Shown here: one piece after another, positions 25,546 through 34,578 of the stretch
Layout: each line of letters begins with the position of its first letter
Position numbering within the stretch: the first letter of the stretch is position 1
NCBI GenBank assembly: GCA_003021905.1
Contig: PXPI01000029.1
Span: 1,992 to 39,588 of the forward strand
From: Cyanobacteria bacterium SW_9_44_58
GTDB lineage: Bacteria; Cyanobacteriota; Cyanobacteriia; Cyanobacteriales; Rubidibacteraceae
Direction of reading: 5' to 3'
Length of the DNA: 37,597 bases
The notes under the pieces: model-generated
What the model saw: only the letters and a program-made list of their open reading frames with translations
The model's database searches: none
Told to the model about the DNA's origin: nothing
Translations under genes and position numbers: made by a program

Positions 25546-26654
25546 TGATTATGTTGTCTCGAATTATTGCCCAATGTCGAAAAGAATTAGCGCAATTTAA
25601 GCGCGATCGCGTAACGGTGGCCCTCGCATTCCTCTTACCATTAGGGGTAATGCTGATTTATGGATTCGCGATTCGCCTGGAAGCCCAGAACCTTCCGCTT
25701 AGCATCTATGACTACGATAATAGTCCCCTTTCTCGGAGTTATGCGGCACGTTTATTTGCGACCAATCAGTTTGTTCCGGTTGCAAGGGGCGATTCTCCTA
25801 CAGCAACTCTGGATTCGGGAAGCGCGATCGCGTCAGTGGTCATTCCTCCAGACTTTTCTCGTCAGATTAAAGCTAAAAAGTCGGTTGATGTGCAAGTTCT
25901 CGTCGATGGGACCGATGTTAATAATGCAAGGATTGTAGAGAATAGTATTCGCGCGACAACAAACTTTTTTCTTCAAAGCCGGCAGCTACAATCATCGCAA
26001 CCGACTGTCCAAGCAGATGTCCGTTTATGGTTTAATCCTGGTGGCGAAGAATCGTTGTATATTGTTCCAGGGGCATTTGCATTAGTATTGTGGATCTTTC
26101 CTTCAATGTTAAGCGCGATCAGCATCGTTCGGGAAAAGGAACTAGGAACAATTTTGCAAGTTTATGCTTCTAACTTAACAGCATGGGAATGGCTACTCGG
26201 GAAAGTATTCGCTTATGTGTCGGTTGCTATCGGAGAAACTCTAATTGTCATGGGAGTAGCTGCCTTAGTGTTTGGTTTGCGGTTTGCAACTGAACCCACT
26301 CCTTTAATTGCTGGTACTCTTGTTTATTTATTCACCAGTGTGTGTTTTGGTGTATTTGTTGGTTCCCGTTCCAGCAATCAAAATGCGGCGGTACAAGGAA
26401 CTGCGATCGCGGGATTTATTAGTGCCTTTTTATTATCAGGATTTATCTATCGTACTGAGAACTTTCCCGCTATTCTCTCTCTACTGTCTCGTATTATCCC
26501 AGCACGCTATTATCTGCTGATTACTCGCGATGCCTTTGTTCGTGGAACAGGTTGGCCGGGGGTGTGGCATGCTCCCTTAATTATCGGCGCGATCGCGCTT
26601 TTGCTGTTTTTCGCTTCCAGCAAAGTTATGTCAAAAATGCGATTGAAAGACTAA
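25545..26654 (+). CDS. ABC-2 type permease, first of two (YbhS/YbhR-like)
   Basis: This is a 369-residue ABC-2 permease. It has an N-terminal helix (VALAFLLPLGVMLIYGFAI) and a large periplasmic domain (~residues 45-175) containing VQVLVDGTDVNNARIV. Five or six C-terminal helices include the conserved cytoplasmic coupling motif IVREKELGTILQVYASNL. It forms the membrane channel with the next permease. The start ATG shares one base with the ATPase stop (TAATG), so translation is coupled. An alternative ATG lies at 25551. Confidence 0.9.
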   Translation: MIMLSRIIAQCRKELAQFKRDRVTVALAFLLPLGVMLIYGFAIRLEAQNLPLSIYDYDNSPLSRSYAARLFATNQFVPVARGDSPTATLDSGSAIASVVIPPDFSRQIKAKKSVDVQVLVDGTDVNNARIVENSIRATTNFFLQSRQLQSSQPTVQADVRLWFNPGGEESLYIVPGAFALVLWIFPSMLSAISIVREKELGTILQVYASNLTAWEWLLGKVFAYVSVAIGETLIVMGVAALVFGLRFATEPTPLIAGTLVYLFTSVCFGVFVGSRSSNQNAAVQGTAIAGFISAFLLSGFIYRTENFPAILSLLSRIIPARYYLLITRDAFVRGTGWPGVWHAPLIIGAIALLLFFASSKVMSKMRLKD

Positions 26655-26787
26655 AAATAAATGATGAGAAAGGGCATTTCTCGAAATATCTTTCCTTAAC
26701 TAAAGCGTTTTTCTACTCTAGACAATCAAAAAATAGCTTATTGAATAACGGCATTTTCGATTAGTTTGATACTATTATTTATACAAA

Positions 26788-27912
26788 ATGATACTGATTA
26801 GTCGTTTTTTTGAAACTCCCTTTTGGTCACTTCTTATTAAAGAAATTCAACAAATTTTAAGTAGTAAGCAAATTATTTTTTTACTTATTTTCCCCCCAAC
26901 AATGCAACTATTAATACTCGGATTTGCTCTGAATCCAAATGTGACAGAAATCAGTTTAGGTGTTCTCGATTATTCTCAAAGTAAGCAAAGTCGAGAATTA
27001 GTTTCTTCTTTTACTAAAAACCAAATTTTTCAAGTAAAAGCTTATTCCATAAAAGAAAAATCATTAGTTAAAAAAGTTCGTACTGGCCAAGTCAAAACAG
27101 GTATTATTATCCCTACTGATTTCCGAAAAAAAATTCTTGAAAATCAAACAACTAATGTTCAAGTATTAATCGATGCTGTTGATGCAAACACCGCTCAAAT
27201 TGCTAAGGGTTATGTTCAACAAATTATTAGAAATTATAATAAAGAAATCAACGTCGCTTTATCTCAGCCTTTAATCAATTTAAAAGTTAATTTCTTATAT
27301 AATCCAGGATTAATTAGCAGTTGGTTTTTTGTGCCTGGTGTAATGGGATTAGTATTTACATTAACCGGTTCTTTGGTTTCTTCTGTTACTATTATTCGAG
27401 AAAAAGATTTTGGTACCTTAGAACAATTACTGATGACTCCCGCTTCGGCTTGGGAAATTTTAGCAGCCAAAATCACACCTTTATTTATTTTATTAATGGG
27501 AGATGTTTTACTCGCATCCACTATTGCTTGGTTAGTTTTTAATCTTCCTTTCCGGGGCAACTTAGCTTGGTTTTTACTATTTTCCAGTTTTTATATATTT
27601 GTCGTCATTGGTTTAGGAATGTTGCTTGCCACGATATCAAAGACTAAGCAACAAGTGGTATTACTATCTTTCTTTTTTAATGTTCCCATTATTCAACTTT
27701 CTGGTGCCGTTGCCCCCATTGAAAGTATGCCTCCTTTCTTCCAGTTGCTTTCTTTGCTTGATCCCATGCGACACTTTATCGCGATCGCGCGACATATGAT
27801 TGTCAAGGGAAGCAGTATTGAACCCATTTTGCTGAATGCCATAATTTTAGTAATTTTTGCCAGTATTTTATTAGGAGTTAGTATTAATCGGTTTCGTTCC
27901 CAATTGAATTAA
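26788..27912 (+). CDS. ABC-2 type permease, second of two (YbhR/YbhS-like)
   Basis: This 374-residue permease has the same architecture as the previous gene: one N-terminal helix (IIFLLIFPPTMQLLILGFAL), a periplasmic domain with VQVLIDAVDANTAQI, then helices with TIIREKDFGTLEQLLMTP and PRH-type motif DPMRHFIAIARHM. It pairs with the first permease. It is noticeably more AT-rich in codon use than the three genes before it and is separated by a 133-bp AT-rich gap without a clear gene or hairpin. It may therefore have had a different history from the rest of the operon. The ATG at 26788 has no strong ribosome site. Confidence 0.88.
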   Translation: MILISRFFETPFWSLLIKEIQQILSSKQIIFLLIFPPTMQLLILGFALNPNVTEISLGVLDYSQSKQSRELVSSFTKNQIFQVKAYSIKEKSLVKKVRTGQVKTGIIIPTDFRKKILENQTTNVQVLIDAVDANTAQIAKGYVQQIIRNYNKEINVALSQPLINLKVNFLYNPGLISSWFFVPGVMGLVFTLTGSLVSSVTIIREKDFGTLEQLLMTPASAWEILAAKITPLFILLMGDVLLASTIAWLVFNLPFRGNLAWFLLFSSFYIFVVIGLGMLLATISKTKQQVVLLSFFFNVPIIQLSGAVAPIESMPPFFQLLSLLDPMRHFIAIARHMIVKGSSIEPILLNAIILVIFASILLGVSINRFRSQLN

Positions 27913-27916
27913 TTGC

Positions 27917-28591
27917 TTAAAACTCAGCCCATTTTCTCAACAAATTAGAGCAAGTTTTCGCTACTAAATCAAATTCTTGCGTTTTCCCATATTTTTGGAA
28001 AAGGGTTTGACGGGTTGTTTCCAAATCAAACATAATTTCCCGTTCATTGGGATCGCGAATTAAACTTTGAACCCAACTGACTGCCACTAAACGTACCCCT
28101 TTTGTTACTGGCTCTACCCGATGCATCGTGGTAGACGGATAAGTCACCATTGCCCCAGCATCCAATTTAAAAGATTGTTCTCCTTGGGTTGTTTCCATAA
28201 CTAATTCTCCCCCGTCATATTCTTCAGGAGAATTGAGAAAGAGGGTAAAAGAAATATCGGAACGCATTAAATTATTTCCCTGTCCCATTAACGCATTATC
28301 GACATGAGTCCCATAGGACATGCCTTCTTGATAGCGACTAATAAGAGGGGAACGAATATTTTTCGGTTTTACTGCCATCCGAAATAACTGACTACGATAT
28401 AAGCCTTTGGTTACTATCTCTTTGACCGATTTCGCAACAGTATCCTTTGTTGACAGTTGCTGGTTTTGTTTCACCTGTTTGGCATACCTTCCTGCCGTTA
28501 GCTTGCCGTCCACAAATTCCGCATTAGCAAGGGAAGAATGAATTGATTGCAACTCTTCTGCTGTCAAAACGTTATCAATACAGAGAATCAT
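27917..28591 (-). CDS. PiuC-like Fe(II)/2-oxoglutarate dioxygenase (PKHD-type)
   Basis: This 224-residue protein is of the PKHD-type hydroxylase/PiuC family, found near iron-uptake genes in many bacteria. The iron ligands are visible as GTHVDNAL (His, Asp) and TTMHRVEPV (distal His). The 2-oxoglutarate-binding Arg follows in KGVRLVAVSW. The N-terminus ILCIDNVLTAEELQ is typical. The substrate is unknown; links to siderophore or iron metabolism are from genome context in the family. It is divergent from futA across a 203-bp gap and ends only 4 bp from the second permease stop on the other strand. Confidence 0.88.
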   Translation of the reverse strand: MILCIDNVLTAEELQSIHSSLANAEFVDGKLTAGRYAKQVKQNQQLSTKDTVAKSVKEIVTKGLYRSQLFRMAVKPKNIRSPLISRYQEGMSYGTHVDNALMGQGNNLMRSDISFTLFLNSPEEYDGGELVMETTQGEQSFKLDAGAMVTYPSTTMHRVEPVTKGVRLVAVSWVQSLIRDPNEREIMFDLETTRQTLFQKYGKTQEFDLVAKTCSNLLRKWAEF

Positions 28592-28742
28592 AATTTATGT
28601 GTCATGTTGTCAACTACTGAAATAGTTTCTCAAGTCTAAGTCATTGTCTCAGGTTCTGACAAGAATAGGAAGATTGCAAATTAATTCCGCTTTAGGTATT
28701 CTCTAAATTAAGCAGACTTGTTGATTTGCCAGTTTAATGCAA

Positions 28743-28779
28743 TGATATTTCAGTTGAAAGTGATTAAAAAGAAATATCA
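28743..28779. promoter_or_regulatory. Inverted repeat in the futA leader
   Basis: TGATATTTC (28743-28751) and GAAATATCA (28771-28779) are perfect 9-bp complements with a 19-nt spacer. The right arm ends 15 nt before the futA ATG. Inside, TTTC/GAAA could pair alternatively. TGATATT resembles a Fur half-site (TGATAAT), but the spacing does not match a standard Fur box. No better Fur site was seen in 28592-28794. Confidence 0.5.
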
Positions 28780-28794
28780 ACAAAAACCAACGCT

Positions 28795-29844
28795 ATGAAA
28801 TTAACGAGACGAGTTTTTATTGGTGCAGGAACCGCTACCGCGATCGCGACAATAAGTCAACTCGCCCGAACCAAGCCCAGTTATGCCAAAAATGGCGAAA
28901 TTAATCTTTACTCTTCTCGCCATTACGATACCGATGAACGCCTTTATAAGAACTTTACTGAACAAACTGGCATCCGCGTTAATGTTTTAGAAGGAAATGC
29001 CGATGAACTAATTACGCGCATTAAAAATGAAGGGCGCAATAGCCCTGCCGATGTTTTAATTACGGTGGATGCGGCAAGATTGTGGCGGGCAGAAGAAGCA
29101 GGCATTTTCTCTCCCGTCTCTTCTCAGGTGTTAGAAGGCAGTATTCCTGAAAACCTCCGTCATCCCGAAGGATTATGGCTTAGTTTAACTAAGCGGGCGC
29201 GGGTCATTATGTATAACAATACCCAAGTTGATCCTTCCCAATTGTCCACTTATGAGGATTTAGCCACCGAACAATGGCGCGATCGGTTAGCCATTCGTTC
29301 TTCCAACAATGTTTATAATCAATCCTTAGTTGCCTCTCTCATTGCCCATTTGGGAGAGAAAGAAGCCGAACAATGGTGTCGAGGCATTGTTAAGAATATG
29401 GCGCGTCCGCCTCGTGGCGGCGATATGGATCAAATCAAAGCAGCCGCTTCGGGAATGGCGGATCTGGCTGTTGCCAACACTTACTATTTTGCTCGTTTTG
29501 CCCCTGGTCGTGCAGCGAGCAATCCCAATATTTTCAATCGCATCGGTGTCTCCTTCCCCAATCAAAATGGTCGCGGTGCCCACGTTAATGTCAGCGGCGG
29601 CGGGGTGGTAAAAACCGCCCCCAATCGTGAGGGCGCGATCCGCTTTTTGGAATATCTAGCCAGTCCCTCGGCACAAGCAATTTTTGCTCAGAGCAACAGT
29701 GAATATCCCGTAGTGCCCAATGTTCCTTTAGATCCGGTAGTTGCTAGATTTGGCGACTTTAAAGAAGACAAGGTAAATGTAGCGCAATTAGGCCGTAACA
29801 ATCCCTTAGCGGTAAAAATTATGGATCGCGCGGGATGGGCGTGA
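28795..29844 (+). CDS. futA: Ferric iron ABC transporter substrate-binding protein (FutA-like, Tat-exported)
   Basis: This 349-residue periplasmic Fe(III)-binding protein begins MKLTRRVFIGAGTATAIAT, a twin-arginine (Tat) signal, with likely cleavage near PSYAKNG. The mature part starts INLYSSRHYDTDERLY, a hallmark of FutA/Fbp proteins. The C-terminal lobe contains NTYYFARF, with the tyrosine pair expected to bind iron. It delivers iron to a FutB/FutC ABC transporter whose genes are not in the window. It is divergent from piuC, supporting an iron-response context. The last 39 bp overlap the convergent egtD gene. Confidence 0.92.
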   Translation: MKLTRRVFIGAGTATAIATISQLARTKPSYAKNGEINLYSSRHYDTDERLYKNFTEQTGIRVNVLEGNADELITRIKNEGRNSPADVLITVDAARLWRAEEAGIFSPVSSQVLEGSIPENLRHPEGLWLSLTKRARVIMYNNTQVDPSQLSTYEDLATEQWRDRLAIRSSNNVYNQSLVASLIAHLGEKEAEQWCRGIVKNMARPPRGGDMDQIKAAASGMADLAVANTYYFARFAPGRAASNPNIFNRIGVSFPNQNGRGAHVNVSGGGVVKTAPNREGAIRFLEYLASPSAQAIFAQSNSEYPVVPNVPLDPVVARFGDFKEDKVNVAQLGRNNPLAVKIMDRAGWA

Positions 29845-30882
29845 GCTACCGATGTTCTGCTTAACTTGACACAACAAAAGTGCAAACCAATCTTCAGGAT
29901 CAGTCCAAGTGTTTAAAATTTTCAATCCTTCTTGGGCAAGTTCTTGTTCCATCTGTTGCAAATTAAACTTACGGGAAATTTCCGTGCGGATGGTTTCTCC
30001 TTCCCCAAATTCTACGGTTAAATCCAGGGCTTTTAACTGCACAGTTTGGGGTTGCGTGGAACGGAGATAGGTTTCAATTTGCCCCAGTTCGCTGTTATAA
30101 AAGGTCCAATGTTGGAAGTTTTGGCGGTTAAAATTTCCGTCAAAGCGACGATTCAGGTGATCGAGCAGGTTATAGTTAAATTCGGCAGTAACACCTTGGC
30201 TATCGTTGTAAGCAGGTTCGAGAATGTCTTTGGATTTTTGCAGATCCAGCCCCAACAGAAAATAATCCTCTAGATTAAGAGCGTTTGTTACTTCTTGGAA
30301 GATTTCTTGACATTGTTTCGGGGCAAAATTCCCCAGGGAACTTCCTAAGAAAAAGACCATGCGTTTCGGTAAAGGTGAGGAGGGCAGATGTTGCAGGGCT
30401 TGTTCATAGGTTCCCACTAAGCCGCGAATTTGCAGCGTGGGATACTCCCTTAAAAGTTCTTTGGCACTGGCTTCTAACATGCCGGCACTGACATCAATGG
30501 GAATATAATGGAGAGGATAACCGAGAGATTGATAGGCATCGAATAAAAGCCGGGTTTTGGCAGAACTGCCACTGCCCAATTCAATCAGTTCACAGTTGCC
30601 TGTTGTTTGCGCGATCGCGCTCCCATTTTCTCGTAAAATTTTGGCTTCAGTGCGGGTGGGATAATATTCGGGCAACTCACAAATCTGTTCAAATATTTCA
30701 GAGCCGCGATCGTCATAAAGATAGTGACAGGGAATGGTTTTTTGTTCCTGAGTTAATCCGGCAATTACATCCGAACCGTCATTAGTGGAAGCCGTTACGT
30801 TGGGATCGCTTAAATGTTTAATTTGTAAGCGTTCAGGATAGGTAGCTGACTCCTGATTCGCGGTTGGAAAAGAAATGGACAT
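29806..30882 (-). CDS. egtD: L-histidine N-alpha-methyltransferase EgtD
   Basis: EgtD makes hercynine (trimethylhistidine) from histidine and three SAM, the first step to ergothioneine. The 358-residue protein has YLYDDRGSEIFEQICELPEY near the N-terminus, the SAM-binding ELGSGSSAKTR, FFLGSSLGNF (Asn for histidine), YNDSQGVTAEFN, and IRTEISRKF with the Glu and Ser known to recognise the histidine substrate. The catalytic set is therefore intact. GGAG precedes the ATG at 30882. The last ~17 residues run past the usual end into the futA 3' end (39-bp overlap). No egtB or egtA gene is adjacent, so ergothioneine synthesis cannot be confirmed here. Confidence 0.92.
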   Translation of the reverse strand: MSISFPTANQESATYPERLQIKHLSDPNVTASTNDGSDVIAGLTQEQKTIPCHYLYDDRGSEIFEQICELPEYYPTRTEAKILRENGSAIAQTTGNCELIELGSGSSAKTRLLFDAYQSLGYPLHYIPIDVSAGMLEASAKELLREYPTLQIRGLVGTYEQALQHLPSSPLPKRMVFFLGSSLGNFAPKQCQEIFQEVTNALNLEDYFLLGLDLQKSKDILEPAYNDSQGVTAEFNYNLLDHLNRRFDGNFNRQNFQHWTFYNSELGQIETYLRSTQPQTVQLKALDLTVEFGEGETIRTEISRKFNLQQMEQELAQEGLKILNTWTDPEDWFALLLCQVKQNIGSSRPSRAIHNFYR

Positions 30883-30897
30883 GAAATTCTCCGTTTT

Positions 30898-30926
30898 GGC
30901 TAAATTGGCTAAATTTAGGGCTAAAT
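30898..30926 (-). repeat. Three direct repeats just upstream of egtD
   Basis: GGCTAAAT occurs at 30898-30905, 30907-30914 and 30919-30926 (ATTTAGCC on the egtD strand), 16-44 nt before the egtD ATG. The start-to-start spacing is 9 and 12 bases. They could be iterated protein-binding sites or a slippage product. The rest of 30927-31127 shows nothing recognisable. Confidence 0.5.
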
Positions 30927-31127
30927 GCTAGTTCACCACATGGCATCGTTGTTTTGCCTTCACCTAAAGTAGTATCTTTTGTTACCAACTGTCTAATGGT
31001 TTTGCCCTAAATCTGGAGATTGCCATTGATAAAACTGACTCGGTGTTGCTTCGCCAACCATTTTCGCGATCGATTAGCATTGAATCAAGGCGAACCTAAC
31101 CCCCTTGAGTGAGCTAAATTATAGAGT

Positions 31128-31733
31128 ATGACTTATCAATTATCTCCTGAGATTTCCCAACTGCAACTTGCTGTCCAAGAAACAGGAAAATCTCGACCAA
31201 AACCAGCAGAAATTGTCACCGCCTTGGTTAAGTTAGAAAAAGCAGGAAAGAAAACTAAGGAAACAGTTTCCTATCAGCAATTGCTCGGAAAGTGGCGTTT
31301 ATGGTTTATAACAGGAACCAAAAAAACGCGTCAACGAGCGGGAGTAATGTTAGGGGCAGGACGATATTTGCCGCCCGCAATCAAAGTTTATTTATCTTAT
31401 TCAAAAAATCCTGAGGTTACGCTAGCTGAGGGAGAAGCTGGAAAAGTAGAAAATTCCGTCAGCATTGCCGGTTTTAATTTAATTTTATCAGGGCCAACGA
31501 AGTTTTTTCCAAAACAGAAATTATTAGCCTTTGATTTTACAAAATTAACGATTAAATTATTTGGAAAAACCATTTATTCTGGAAACATTCGGGGTGGAAA
31601 AAATAGTATGGAAAACTTTTATCAACAGTCCATTAAAAAACAAGCTTTTTTTCGTTATTTCCTGATTGAAGACAATTTAATTGCTGCCAGAGGAAAAGGG
31701 GGCGGTTTGGCATTTTGGCGGCGGGAAGAATAA
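31128..31733 (+). CDS. Plastid-lipid-associated/fibrillin-like protein
   Basis: This is a 201-residue protein. LLGKWRLWFITGTKKTR and the C-terminal IAARGKGGGLAFWRR resemble the PAP/fibrillin domain, a lipocalin-like barrel of thylakoid and plastoglobule-associated proteins. The region between is beta-rich with alternating hydrophobic residues. No signal peptide or membrane helix is seen. Fibrillins are linked to photoprotection and lipid or quinone storage; the exact role here is unknown. It is monocistronic, with the convergent acetolactate synthase terminator directly after its stop. Confidence 0.6.
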   Translation: MTYQLSPEISQLQLAVQETGKSRPKPAEIVTALVKLEKAGKKTKETVSYQQLLGKWRLWFITGTKKTRQRAGVMLGAGRYLPPAIKVYLSYSKNPEVTLAEGEAGKVENSVSIAGFNLILSGPTKFFPKQKLLAFDFTKLTIKLFGKTIYSGNIRGGKNSMENFYQQSIKKQAFFRYFLIEDNLIAARGKGGGLAFWRREE

Positions 31734-31737
31734 TGGT

Positions 31738-31769
31738 AAAAAATCCCTCAACTGGGCAAAGCTGAGGGA
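31738..31769 (-). terminator. Intrinsic terminator of the acetolactate synthase gene
   Basis: On the minus strand TCCCTCA (31769-31763) and TGAGGGA (31750-31744) form a 7-bp stem, extended by 2 bp past a mismatch. It is followed directly by six Ts (31743-31738). It lies about 33 nt after the ilvB stop. On the plus strand there is no T-run, so it serves ilvB rather than the fibrillin-like gene. Confidence 0.8.
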
Positions 31770-31802
31770 GTAGAATGGGACGAAATCCGTTACTGATGAA
31801 AA

Positions 31803-33680
31803 TTACAGCTTGGTGCCGCACTCAGGGCAGAATTTATTAGTAGTCGGGTTTTTGGCGCGGCAATTGCTGCAATAAATGACCTCTACTGCTTGATCTAATT
31901 GCTTGAGTTCAGGTAAGCCCAGCATTTGCGCATTGCTTTTGCCAGGGGCAACCATGGGATAGCAGTTTTCGTCTTTCTTGACTTGGGCATCCAGCACCAC
32001 TGGTCCGTCATGATTAAGCATTTCTGTGATGGCATCAGCTAACTCAGCGCGATCGCGCACCACAATTCCTTTGATGCCATAGGCTTCGCATAACTTGACA
32101 AAATCCGGCATGCCCACCTGCATATTCGAGGCGGAATAGCGCTCTTGGAAAAAGGTCTGTTGCCATTGACGCACCATGCCTTGCCAACCATTATTAATCA
32201 GGACGGTTTTGACATTAATGCCATACTGTGCCAATGTTCCCAACTCTTGGATATTCATTTGGAAACTGGCATCTCCGCTAATGCAAATGACTTCTTCCTC
32301 GGGAACCGCCATTTTTGCACCCATAGCAGCAGGCAAACCATAGCCCATGGTGCCTAATCCGGAACTGGAAATCCAGCGACGGGGACCAAACTGAATAAAC
32401 TGCGCGGCCCACATTTGATGCTGTCCCACATCAGAGGAATAATAAGCATAGGGGGCTTGGTTCCCCACTTCGACAATGACTTCTTGCGGGGATAAATAAT
32501 CGTCATAGCGAGGCACAACTAAGGGATAAATTTCCCGCCAGCGATCAATTCGCGCTAACCAGGACTTGGTGCGCTCATGATTGGGGGGAATGCCCATTTC
32601 CTCAATGCGGTTCAGCATTTGCTGCAGACAGGTGCGAACATCGCCCACCACCGGCACATTGGGAGCACGGTTTTTCCCAACTTCTGCCGGGTCAATATCA
32701 ATATGAATCACTTTCGCTTTCGAGGCAAATTCGTCGAGTTTCCCGGTAACGCGATCGTCAAATCGGGCTCCAACTGCAATTAATAAATCGCACTCACTAA
32801 CCGCATAATTGGCATAGGCAGTACCGTGCATTCCCAGCATGGAAACCGAGAGGTGATGGTTTTCATCAAATGCCCCTAGGCCCATTAACGTGGTTGTAAC
32901 TGGAATTTGGAAATGCTCGGCGAGCTGGCGAATTTCTTCATGAGCGCCTGAGGTAATTGCCCCGCCGCCAACATAGAGTAAGGGGCGTTCTGCCTCTTCA
33001 ATCAACTTAATGGCTTGGGAAAGGGCACGGATGTTGCCCTTTTGCGTGGGACGAAAACCAGGCAGATTCACTTGTCCCGGCAATACCGGAACATAATCGC
33101 ATTCTTCAAAGCCCACATCCTTGGGAATATCAATTAGAACCGGCCCTGGACGCCCCGTACTAGCAACATGAAAGGCTTCCGCAATGGTTTGTGCCATGTC
33201 GCTGGCTTTCCGAACGACATAAGAGTGTTTCACAATGGGGAGGGTAATGCCAAAAATATCCGTTTCTTGGAAAGCATCGGTGCCAATGGCAGGTCGGGCC
33301 ACTTGTCCTGTAATGGCAACAATGGGAATGGAATCCATGTGAGCCGTTGCCAATCCTGTCACCAGGTTGGTTGCCCCGGGACCGGAAGTGGCAAAACAAA
33401 CACCCACTTTTCCGGTGGCACGGGCATATCCGTCTGCAGCATGGGCAGCAGCTTGTTCATGACGGACTAAAATATGGTTTAGTTCTCCCCTAGCTTCAAA
33501 CCGGTGCAATTCATCATAAATCGGAAGAATGGCACCGCCAGGATAGCCAAAAATATGTTCAACCCCATGCCGCTTTAAACTGTCCATTAAGGCAAATGCA
33601 CCCGTGCATCGCTGGACAGGTTCAGATGTTTCGGTTTCGGGTGGTGTTGTAATTGGTTGTATCTGATTTGTATAACCCAC
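31803..33680 (-). CDS. ilvB: Acetolactate synthase large subunit with C-terminal zinc ribbon
   Basis: The enzyme makes acetolactate (or acetohydroxybutyrate) for branched-chain amino acid synthesis. The 625-residue protein has the TPP pyrimidine domain with the catalytic Glu in [36 protein letters not shown], a central FAD-type domain ([10 protein letters not shown]), and the TPP pyrophosphate domain ([14 protein letters not shown]...[15 protein letters not shown]). After the normal end (~residue 600) it adds [10 protein letters not shown] and [11 protein letters not shown], a CxxC/CxxC zinc ribbon. GTG at 33680 follows AAGGAAAAGG. The regulatory subunit (ilvN) is not adjacent. A terminator follows. 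Confidence 0.93.
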   Translation of the reverse strand: MGYTNQIQPITTPPETETSEPVQRCTGAFALMDSLKRHGVEHIFGYPGGAILPIYDELHRFEARGELNHILVRHEQAAAHAADGYARATGKVGVCFATSGPGATNLVTGLATAHMDSIPIVAITGQVARPAIGTDAFQETDIFGITLPIVKHSYVVRKASDMAQTIAEAFHVASTGRPGPVLIDIPKDVGFEECDYVPVLPGQVNLPGFRPTQKGNIRALSQAIKLIEEAERPLLYVGGGAITSGAHEEIRQLAEHFQIPVTTTLMGLGAFDENHHLSVSMLGMHGTAYANYAVSECDLLIAVGARFDDRVTGKLDEFASKAKVIHIDIDPAEVGKNRAPNVPVVGDVRTCLQQMLNRIEEMGIPPNHERTKSWLARIDRWREIYPLVVPRYDDYLSPQEVIVEVGNQAPYAYYSSDVGQHQMWAAQFIQFGPRRWISSSGLGTMGYGLPAAMGAKMAVPEEEVICISGDASFQMNIQELGTLAQYGINVKTVLINNGWQGMVRQWQQTFFQERYSASNMQVGMPDFVKLCEAYGIKGIVVRDRAELADAITEMLNHDGPVVLDAQVKKDENCYPMVAPGKSNAQMLGLPELKQLDQAVEVIYCSNCRAKNPTTNKFCPECGTKL

Positions 33681-33913
33681 TGCTCAAACCTTTTCCTTAC
33701 GACTTAACTGTACAATCTAAATTTTATAGTTGTTATTTATACTACAACTTTTTAACAAAAGTTGAATAGGATTTGCTAGCGGTTACTCGTTTTTGCTTTT
33801 CTAATAGATACTGTTAGCAGATAAAAACCTTAATTAATCAAAGCTAAGCAACCAATAGCAAGTAACAAATGATATTGGGTTTTGTCTTCTTCACCCAAGC
33901 AATTTTTATGAAT

Positions 33914-34429
33914 TTAAGCAACAACGCTATTGATCATTTTTGCAACCGAACAACGTTTATGACAACCGAGCTTAATTTCCCACCAACCCAAGGCTTTGTC
34001 AGGACTTTGCCATAACTTTAAATGAGAAACTGGCGGCGAACAATAGAAATTTTGATCTCCGCCTCCTAGTAATTGGGAGGTATAGTGAGTGAAGCTGTCA
34101 TGGCTAATCCGGTAAATGGGAAAAGATCCGAATAAGGGGACTCCCCAACCATCGATGGCAATCAATGTCTTGACAGTGCCCCCCTTTTGTTGCCAACTCA
34201 GAGCAGTTCCAATGACACCAACCACACCGGCACTAAAGCCAAGAAAAGATAGAAAAGTTTGCGGAGACAGTTGCTGAGACAACCATTGATCAATGGCAAG
34301 GAAGTCATAAGGGGGGATTGTGCTGGGAAGGATGAAATAATCTATATGAGACGTTTCTTGCCATCCCATAGCTGTAATAAAGTCATCCGTTAACTGTGGG
34401 GAATGAAAGCCAGGACAAATAATAATCAC
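33914..34429 (-). CDS. Small alpha/beta-hydrolase-like protein
   Basis: This 171-residue protein begins with a beta strand and oxyanion-like motif (IIICPGFHSPQLTDDF). It contains FLGFSAGVVGVIGTAL, a GxSxG nucleophile elbow, then LIAIDGWGVPLFG. This fits a small alpha/beta-hydrolase fold seen in conserved cyanobacterial proteins. A catalytic His is plausible in the region ISHDSFTHY, but the acid is unclear. The start is GTG. It stands alone beside the TnpB element. The 233-bp gap to ilvB shows no gene. Confidence 0.6.
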   Translation of the reverse strand: MIIICPGFHSPQLTDDFITAMGWQETSHIDYFILPSTIPPYDFLAIDQWLSQQLSPQTFLSFLGFSAGVVGVIGTALSWQQKGGTVKTLIAIDGWGVPLFGSFPIYRISHDSFTHYTSQLLGGGDQNFYCSPPVSHLKLWQSPDKALGWWEIKLGCHKRCSVAKMINSVVA

Positions 34430-34468
34430 GATATTAGGGATAAGCTTATCAAAGAAGTCGCCGTAAAA

Positions 34469-34533
34469 CCAAGTGGCTTTAGCCCTTGGATATAAGGCGA
34501 GCTAACTGAAAGGTTCAACACCTTGAAGTTAGC
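34469..34533 (+). repeat. Left-end hairpins of the TnpB element
   Basis: Hairpin 1 pairs CCAAG (34469-34473) with CTTGG (34485-34489) and GGCT (34475-34478) with AGCC (34481-34484), leaving one bulged T and a TT loop. Hairpin 2 pairs GCTAACT (34501-34507) with AGTTAGC (34527-34533), with an inner AGG/CCT stem. Both have counterparts of the same shape but different sequence at 1-92. Confidence 0.75.
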
Positions 34534-34578
34534 AAATCCGTCTATTTTGTGTTAAAATAATACTGTACTCTTTAATGA

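Noticed and set aside
33681-33913. Small photosystem or cytochrome peptide gene in the ilvB-hydrolase gap
   Set aside because: Short hydrophobic frames exist but none resembles PetN, PetL, PsaM or Psb30, and none has a ribosome site.
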